Assembly: GCA_046047495.1 (NCBI GenBank)
Contig: JBJOHV010000078.1
Span: forward strand, 1-11,159
Source: NORP240 sp046047495
GTDB taxonomy: Bacteria; Pseudomonadota; Gammaproteobacteria; Pseudomonadales; Pseudohongiellaceae
Direction: 5' to 3'
DNA: 11,159 bases
Part shown: positions 6,874-11,159 of the stretch, piece by piece
How positions within the stretch are numbered: the first letter of the stretch is position 1
Layout of the letters: every line of letters begins with the position of its first letter
Made by a program: the position numbers and the translations under genes
Notes under the pieces: model-generated
What the model saw: the letters and a program-made list of their open reading frames with translations, nothing else
Databases searched by the model: none
Told to the model about the DNA's origin: nothing

Positions 6874-7809
6874 ATGCATTGCAAAATAGCCGCAAGGCGC
6901 ATCATGACGACGATGTTGATCTTATGGGGGATTACGTCGATGGCTCAGGCTGATGTTTGGGATGAGGCGGAGCACGGCTTTGCCGACAGCAATGGGGTAA
7001 AAATCCACTATGCCACCGTGGGCCAGGGTCCCCTGGTGGTCATGATCCATGGCTTCCCGGATTTCTGGTACAGCTGGCGGCATCAGATGGAAGGCCTTAA
7101 GGACAATTTTCAGGTAGTCGCCATCGACCAGCGCGGCTACAACCAGAGTGATGCGCCCGCAGGCGAAGAAAACTACAACATGCGCTTCCTCGTCAGCGAC
7201 GTGGCCGCCGTCATTCGCCACCTGGGCCGGGACAAGGCCATCATCGTGGGACATGACTGGGGCGGAGTCGTCACCTGGCAGTTCGCGTTTGCCCTGCCCC
7301 AGATGGTGGACAAGCTGGTCATCCTCAACCTGCCCCACCCCAACGGCATGGGGCGGGAACTGGCGGGCAATCCGGAACAGCAACAGAACAGCGGTTATGC
7401 CCGGGCCTTCATCGCCGGCCAGCCCAGCGACCCGGATATCTTCTTCGGTGGCCCCATGACACCCCAGAGTCTCAGCGGTTGGGTGACAGACTCCGCCGCC
7501 AGACCCCGTTACGTGGAAGCCTTCAGCCGCTCCAACTTTGACGCCATGCTGGCCTACTACAAGCAAAACTATCCCCGCGCAGACAGCACCAACGCGACAC
7601 CGCCGGCGCCCCAGCTCGATGTGCCGCTGCTGGTTTTCCACGGTTTGCAGGATACCGCCCTGCACTCCGACGGCCTCAACAACACCTGGGATTGGAATGA
7701 TGCCGACACCACCATCGTCACTGCACCCAATGCCAGTCATTTCGTCCAGCAGGACGCCGCCGAACTGGTTACTTCCACTCTCAAATGGTGGTTGCTGGCA
7801 CGCCCCTGA
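6874..7809 (+). CDS. Exported alpha/beta hydrolase, epoxide hydrolase type
   Basis: A 311-residue protein predicted to leave the cytoplasm: basic N-terminus (Lys4, Arg8, Arg9), hydrophobic core MLILWGITSM and cleavage after AQA at 26. The hydrolase fold has the oxyanion-hole loop HGFP (59-62), the DQRGYNQSD segment (85-93), and the nucleophile elbow GHDWGG with Asp128. The probable acid is Asp260 in HGLQD, and the catalytic His289 is in NASHFVQQ. An aspartate nucleophile rules out ordinary serine esterases and indicates epoxide hydrolase or haloalkane dehalogenase chemistry. The cap segment LAYYKQNYP (226-234), like the lid-tyrosine region of soluble epoxide hydrolases, favours the first. I chose the ATG at 6874 because GGGAGG precedes it and it supplies the positive charges of the signal peptide; a TTG four codons upstream overlaps that ribosome-binding site. 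The natural substrate is unknown. Confidence 0.85.
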   Translation: MHCKIAARRIMTTMLILWGITSMAQADVWDEAEHGFADSNGVKIHYATVGQGPLVVMIHGFPDFWYSWRHQMEGLKDNFQVVAIDQRGYNQSDAPAGEENYNMRFLVSDVAAVIRHLGRDKAIIVGHDWGGVVTWQFAFALPQMVDKLVILNLPHPNGMGRELAGNPEQQQNSGYARAFIAGQPSDPDIFFGGPMTPQSLSGWVTDSAARPRYVEAFSRSNFDAMLAYYKQNYPRADSTNATPPAPQLDVPLLVFHGLQDTALHSDGLNNTWDWNDADTTIVTAPNASHFVQQDAAELVTSTLKWWLLARP

Positions 7810-7829
7810 ACGCTCGTTCTACGCTGAAT

Positions 7830-7858
7830 ACAATCGTTTTGTGACCCAAAATGATTGT
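7830..7858. repeat. Inverted repeat, 12-bp arms around a 5-base loop
   Basis: ACAATCGTTTTG (7830-7841) pairs with CAAAATGATTGT (7847-7858) around TGACC, with a single G-T wobble. It begins 21 bases after the hydrolase stop and is followed by a moderately T-rich stretch. It could act as a transcription terminator for the hydrolase or as a palindromic operator for the receptor gene. An AT-rich stem without a clean U-run is not a classical terminator. Confidence 0.6.
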
Positions 7859-7907
7859 TGTTTACTTGACATTTTCCCGGTGCTAATTTCAGCCGTCCTC
7901 TAGAACT

Positions 7908-7988
7908 CGGGGCGTCAGTCCCCGGCTTCACATGCAGTCTCTGCCGCTCCCATTGGCAGAGTTGAAAGCACTGAGCCCTGTTTCAGGG
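7908..7988 (+). promoter_or_regulatory. Probable structured leader upstream of the TonB-dependent receptor
   Basis: Three consecutive perfect hairpins can be drawn: CGGGG/CCCCG (7908-7912 with 7920-7924), CTCTGCC/GGCAGAG (7939-7945 with 7955-7961, 9-base loop) and CCCTG/CAGGG (7976-7980 with 7984-7988). They lie between the inverted repeat at 7830-7858 and the receptor ribosome-binding site. A transcript starting near 7890 would contain all three. The segment does not match any riboswitch consensus I know, including the cobalamin B12 box. Short stems arise by chance in GC-rich DNA, so regulation is a hypothesis. Confidence 0.35.
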
Positions 7989-8019
7989 AGACAACAATAA
8001 TCACAACATCTGCTGCAGT

Positions 8020-8023
8020 GGAG
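8020..8023 (+). promoter_or_regulatory. Ribosome-binding site of the TonB-dependent receptor gene
   Basis: GGAG, within GTGGAG, lies 8 bases before the ATG at 8032. It fixes that start, which also opens directly into a complete signal peptide. Confidence 0.75.
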
Positions 8024-8031
8024 TGAACACC

Positions 8032-11000
8032 ATGTCCAAGTTTTCCAAAGCACCCACCAAACACATACTGGCCACCTGCATAGCCATGGCCCTGGCCAAT
8101 ACCAGCTTTGCTCAACAGGCCCAGGACGACCCCGACATCGAAGAAGTCGTGGTCACCGGCTCCTTCATCCGCGGCACCCCCCTGGATGCCCCGTCCCCCG
8201 TACAGGTAGTGGATCGGCAGAGCATCGAGGCCCAGGGCGCCGCCGTGATCTGGGACGTGATCAAGAATCTGGAAATCAATTCCGGCTCCTTCACCGAAGG
8301 CGGCTCCGGCGAAATGGCGGCCACGGCCGGCACCGCCCAGGTCAATCTGCGCAATCTCGGTGAAAACTCCACCCTCACCCTGATCAATGGCAAGCGCATG
8401 GTGCCTTCCGCGGCCCTGACCCGGGGCGGCGGTGAATACGTGGACCTCAACGCCATACCCCTGGTAATGACCGAGCGGGTGGAAATCCTCACCGACGGTG
8501 GCTCCGCCCTCTATGGCGCTGACGCCGTGGCCGGTGTGGTGAACGTGATCATGCGCACCGACTTCGAGGGCCTGGAGTTGTACGGCGACGTGCAGAATAT
8601 CGTGGAAGCCGGCAGCGCCTTCGATGCCACCGCCAGCGGAATCTGGGGTTGGGCCAGCGATGACGGCGACACCCATTTCGTGCTGGCCGCCGAGCGTTTC
8701 GAGCGTGACCAGGTGCCTGTTACCGCCGGAAATTTTTATGACGAGAACACCCTGATCACCGGCAATGTCAGCGCGCCGGGCACGCTCGGCTCCTCCTCGG
8801 CCTTTGGAGCCAGGCTCAACAACGCCTACCTCAATACCACCTTGCGCAACCAAAACCTTGCGGAGGACCCCACCGCCACCACCACCATCGTGACCGACCC
8901 GCTGTGCACCAGCGGTCTCACCGATGCCAATGGCAATCCGTTCTTTGTGCTGGGGGCTGATCCCCGTCAGCGGGGCTTGCTGGGACGTCGCAGCGGTGCC
9001 TGCGTGGTGGACGAATCCCAGTGGGCCTCCATGGCCTATGAAATGGAACGGGACAGCATTTCCGGTGCCTTCAATCACACGTTCGAAGATGGCACCGAGT
9101 TTTATTCCTTCTTCCAGTCATCCCGCCAGGAAACCATCCGCTCCGGCAGCGGCTACGGCCGCTCCTTCGCCACCACCCTGCTGCCCTCGCCGGGCGCCTA
9201 TTCCCTGCCCCGTGGTCAGGTACTGGAGCTGGGCCACTATGCCCCATTGTTCGGCAAGCCCCTGCCGGTGATCACCAACAACCCTACCGACCTGGCCAAT
9301 GGCGGTCCCAATGTGTTGTACCGATCACTCCTGCAGTTCGGGCTCACCCGACCAGGCAACGACGACGATCTCAATAATGCCGAAACCATGAGCGCCCAAC
9401 TGGGCCTGCGGGGTGAACTGGAACTGGGTGACCGGGTCATGGACTGGGAAGTCAGCTATTCCGCCGGCAGTTCCAGCAACGAACGCCGCATCCGGGAGTT
9501 CAGTCGCTACCGCGCCCATATGGCCGGTTTCGGCCTGGGCGGCCCCAACTGCGTACCCAATGGCGTACCGGATTTTGATTTCCTGGGCCAGCCGGGCGCC
9601 AATGGCTGGACCAGTTACGCCTCCCTGTTCCGCTATGTGTTCGAGGGCTTCTTCACCCAGCCCTATGAGCCGGTGTCCTACGCGCTCACCAGCAACAATC
9701 AGGGCCAGGGTGGCTGTATGTTCTACAACCCGCTGCTCACCTCCCTCACCAATGCCAACGTGGCGAATAACGACGAGCTGCTGAACTGGATTTCCGAACC
9801 TCATCTCAATGACGACCGTCGCAATAAACTGGGTGTGTGGGATGCCATGCTCACCGGTGAGCTGTTCGAGATGCGTGGCGGCATGGCGGCCTTTGCCGTG
9901 GGTGCGCAACGGCGGGATCGCAACGCGGCATCAATAGGGTCACCGCTCAGCAATGGCACCGAAAATGCCATCCTGGCCTTCAGCAACGGTGTACCCAGCA
10001 AAAGAGGCTGGATCGACAACAACCTGAGCTGTGCCTCTTGTACCAGCAGCTATGACCTGGACCAGGATACCAATGCGGTGTTCGCGGAATTCTCCCTGCC
10101 CTTCTGGGAAAATGTGGAAAGCCAGATCGCCCTGCGTTGGGAGGATTACGGCGGTGGCATCGGTGATGAAATTTCACCCAAGGTGGCGGTGAGCTGGCGG
10201 CCCGTGGACAGTCTGTTGCTGCGTACCTCCTGGTCACAATCCTTCCGTGCCCCCAATCCCGGTATCATCGGTGATGGTCTGGATGCCTCGTCCACCACCT
10301 TCCTGGATCCCCTGCGCAATCAGCAGGTGCGGGCCGGCCTCCTGCCCCCCACCTTCGACAACGCGGTGCTCACCTCGTCCTATACCCTCGGGGCTCCGGC
10401 GCCCAATGTCGGCAACGAATACGCCGACACTTACAGCGCCGGTTTCATGTGGACTCCCAGCGGCACCCTGGATGGCCTGAGCCTGCAGGCTGACGTGTGG
10501 CGCTTCGAGGTGCGGGACCGTGTATTGCCGGAATCCGGCAGCTCTGCCATGAAGCGGCAACTGGAAGCTTTCAATGCGGTGGTGGGCAACCCGGCCAACT
10601 ATGTGCTGAACTCCAGCCTGGATACCCAGACGTCAGCCGAGCTGTATGTCAAGTGTGATCCCAGCGCCCTCGCCGCCCAGTTCGGCGCCAATTCCACCCA
10701 GCGGCTCAATTGCGTGGTGGATCCGCGCCTGTACCAGGTTGACGGTGTGGAGGAAAGCCTGCCTTCCCCCATCCGCAGCCTGATCCAGCTGAAACTGGGT
10801 GCCATCAACGCCGGTGAGATCACCGCCGACGGGGTGGATGTGAAGGTGGGCTACCGTTGGGATACGGACATGGGCCGTTTCAACCTGGGCCTGGACTACA
10901 CGTTCATCAACCAGTACACCCTGGCCAATGTACCGGGCCTCGACAACGGTCTGCTGGACATCGGTATCTACGATGCCGCCGGGACCACCGGTGACGGCAA

Positions 11001-11159
11001 TCTGGTGCGCTCCATGCCGGATCACAAAGGGCACGTGACCCTCAACTGGTCACAGGGCAATCACAGTGCCACCGCCATCACCCGCTTTGTCGGCGAGTAC
11101 ACCGATATCGCGGCCAAGTTGCGCTTTGCCGATTCCAATCCCTTCGTGAAGGGATTGCT
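8032..11159 (+). CDS. TonB-dependent outer-membrane receptor (partial at right edge)
   Basis: The frame is open for 1042 codons from the ATG at 8032 to the window end with no stop, so the C-terminus is missing. A signal peptide (1-27, ending SFA) leads into a short linker with a TonB-box-like DIEEVVVTGS (35-44). The plug domain (about 50-175) has PSPVQVVD, LINGKRM and YGADAVAGVVNVIMRT (161-176). The rest is a beta-barrel with typical strands, including DEISPKVAVSWRPVDSLLLR and SQSFRAPNP (about 736-742). Such receptors import scarce ligands (siderophore, cobalamin, oligosaccharide, peptide) using TonB-ExbBD energy. The substrate cannot be read from sequence. Its size, above 1000 residues, is large for the family. 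The visible mature part has eight cysteines in spaced pairs (292/324, 507/562, 667/670, 875/894), probably loop disulfides. It follows the exported hydrolase on the same strand across a 222-base gap. Confidence 0.93.
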   Translation, partial: MSKFSKAPTKHILATCIAMALANTSFAQQAQDDPDIEEVVVTGSFIRGTPLDAPSPVQVVDRQSIEAQGAAVIWDVIKNLEINSGSFTEGGSGEMAATAGTAQVNLRNLGENSTLTLINGKRMVPSAALTRGGGEYVDLNAIPLVMTERVEILTDGGSALYGADAVAGVVNVIMRTDFEGLELYGDVQNIVEAGSAFDATASGIWGWASDDGDTHFVLAAERFERDQVPVTAGNFYDENTLITGNVSAPGTLGSSSAFGARLNNAYLNTTLRNQNLAEDPTATTTIVTDPLCTSGLTDANGNPFFVLGADPRQRGLLGRRSGACVVDESQWASMAYEMERDSISGAFNHTFEDGTEFYSFFQSSRQETIRSGSGYGRSFATTLLPSPGAYSLPRGQVLELGHYAPLFGKPLPVITNNPTDLANGGPNVLYRSLLQFGLTRPGNDDDLNNAETMSAQLGLRGELELGDRVMDWEVSYSAGSSSNERRIREFSRYRAHMAGFGLGGPNCVPNGVPDFDFLGQPGANGWTSYASLFRYVFEGFFTQPYEPVSYALTSNNQGQGGCMFYNPLLTSLTNANVANNDELLNWISEPHLNDDRRNKLGVWDAMLTGELFEMRGGMAAFAVGAQRRDRNAASIGSPLSNGTENAILAFSNGVPSKRGWIDNNLSCASCTSSYDLDQDTNAVFAEFSLPFWENVESQIALRWEDYGGGIGDEISPKVAVSWRPVDSLLLRTSWSQSFRAPNPGIIGDGLDASSTTFLDPLRNQQVRAGLLPPTFDNAVLTSSYTLGAPAPNVGNEYADTYSAGFMWTPSGTLDGLSLQADVWRFEVRDRVLPESGSSAMKRQLEAFNAVVGNPANYVLNSSLDTQTSAELYVKCDPSALAAQFGANSTQRLNCVVDPRLYQVDGVEESLPSPIRSLIQLKLGAINAGEITADGVDVKVGYRWDTDMGRFNLGLDYTFINQYTLANVPGLDNGLLDIGIYDAAGTTGDGNLVRSMPDHKGHVTLNWSQGNHSATAITRFVGEYTDIAAKLRFADSNPFVKGL

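Noticed and set aside
7866..7871. Perfect -35 hexamer TTGACA upstream of the receptor
   Set aside because: No acceptable -10 hexamer lies 16-18 bases downstream. The nearest AT-rich candidate (GCTAAT at 7882) is only 10 bases away, so I did not annotate a promoter.
7915..9078. 387-codon open frame on the minus strand opposite the receptor start
   Set aside because: Antisense to the signal peptide and plug of a clear TBDR. It is Gly/His-rich with no domain pattern, so it is a shadow.
1..11159. Search for CRISPR arrays, tRNA or rRNA genes, toxin-antitoxin or defence modules and retroelements
   Set aside because: No regularly spaced repeats, cloverleaf-type sequences or family motifs of such systems were seen on either strand.

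Overview
The window looks like a chromosomal segment of a Gram-negative gammaproteobacterium. GuaA and GuaB read as close relatives of the Escherichia coli proteins. The exported proteins carry Sec signal peptides, and a large TonB-dependent outer-membrane receptor (TBDR) fills the right side. The receptor style and the HupE/UreJ plus rotamase pair fit a marine lineage such as Cellvibrionales. That placement is inference, not something the sequence proves.

Layout, left to right. Positions 1-120 are the left end of an IS3-family insertion sequence: the first 22 codons of its OrfA and a terminal inverted repeat, both pointing off the left edge. Positions 121-274 are an AT-rich non-coding gap. 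Next, on the minus strand, comes the guanine nucleotide operon guaB-guaA (3340 down to 275), which has a good sigma70-type promoter of its own at 3367-3395. Upstream, also on the minus strand, is an exported protein with a probable five-bladed beta-propeller fold (3429-4448). A divergent 80-base gap then leads to a plus-strand pair: a membrane-anchored parvulin/SurA-like protein (4529-5341) that overlaps by one base a HupE/UreJ-family membrane protein (5341-6348).

Converging on that pair is a small exported cytochrome c'-like monohaem protein (6352-6789, minus). Divergent from the cytochrome is an exported alpha/beta hydrolase of the epoxide hydrolase type (6874-7809). A 222-base gap with a 12-bp-stem inverted repeat and three further small hairpins precedes the TBDR. 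That gene starts at 8032, is open for 1042 codons and runs off the right edge.

Working together: GuaB (IMP to XMP) and GuaA (XMP to GMP) are consecutive steps of one pathway. The rotamase-like and HupE-like proteins are probably translationally coupled and may act together at the inner membrane and in the periplasm. The hydrolase and the receptor are both on the plus strand and could form an uptake-plus-modification pair, but the gap between them carries its own signals and nothing proves co-function. I see no CRISPR array, tRNA, rRNA, phage or toxin/defence module, and no clearly novel system. The most useful leads are the rotamase-HupE pair, the exported epoxide hydrolase, and the structured gap before the receptor.
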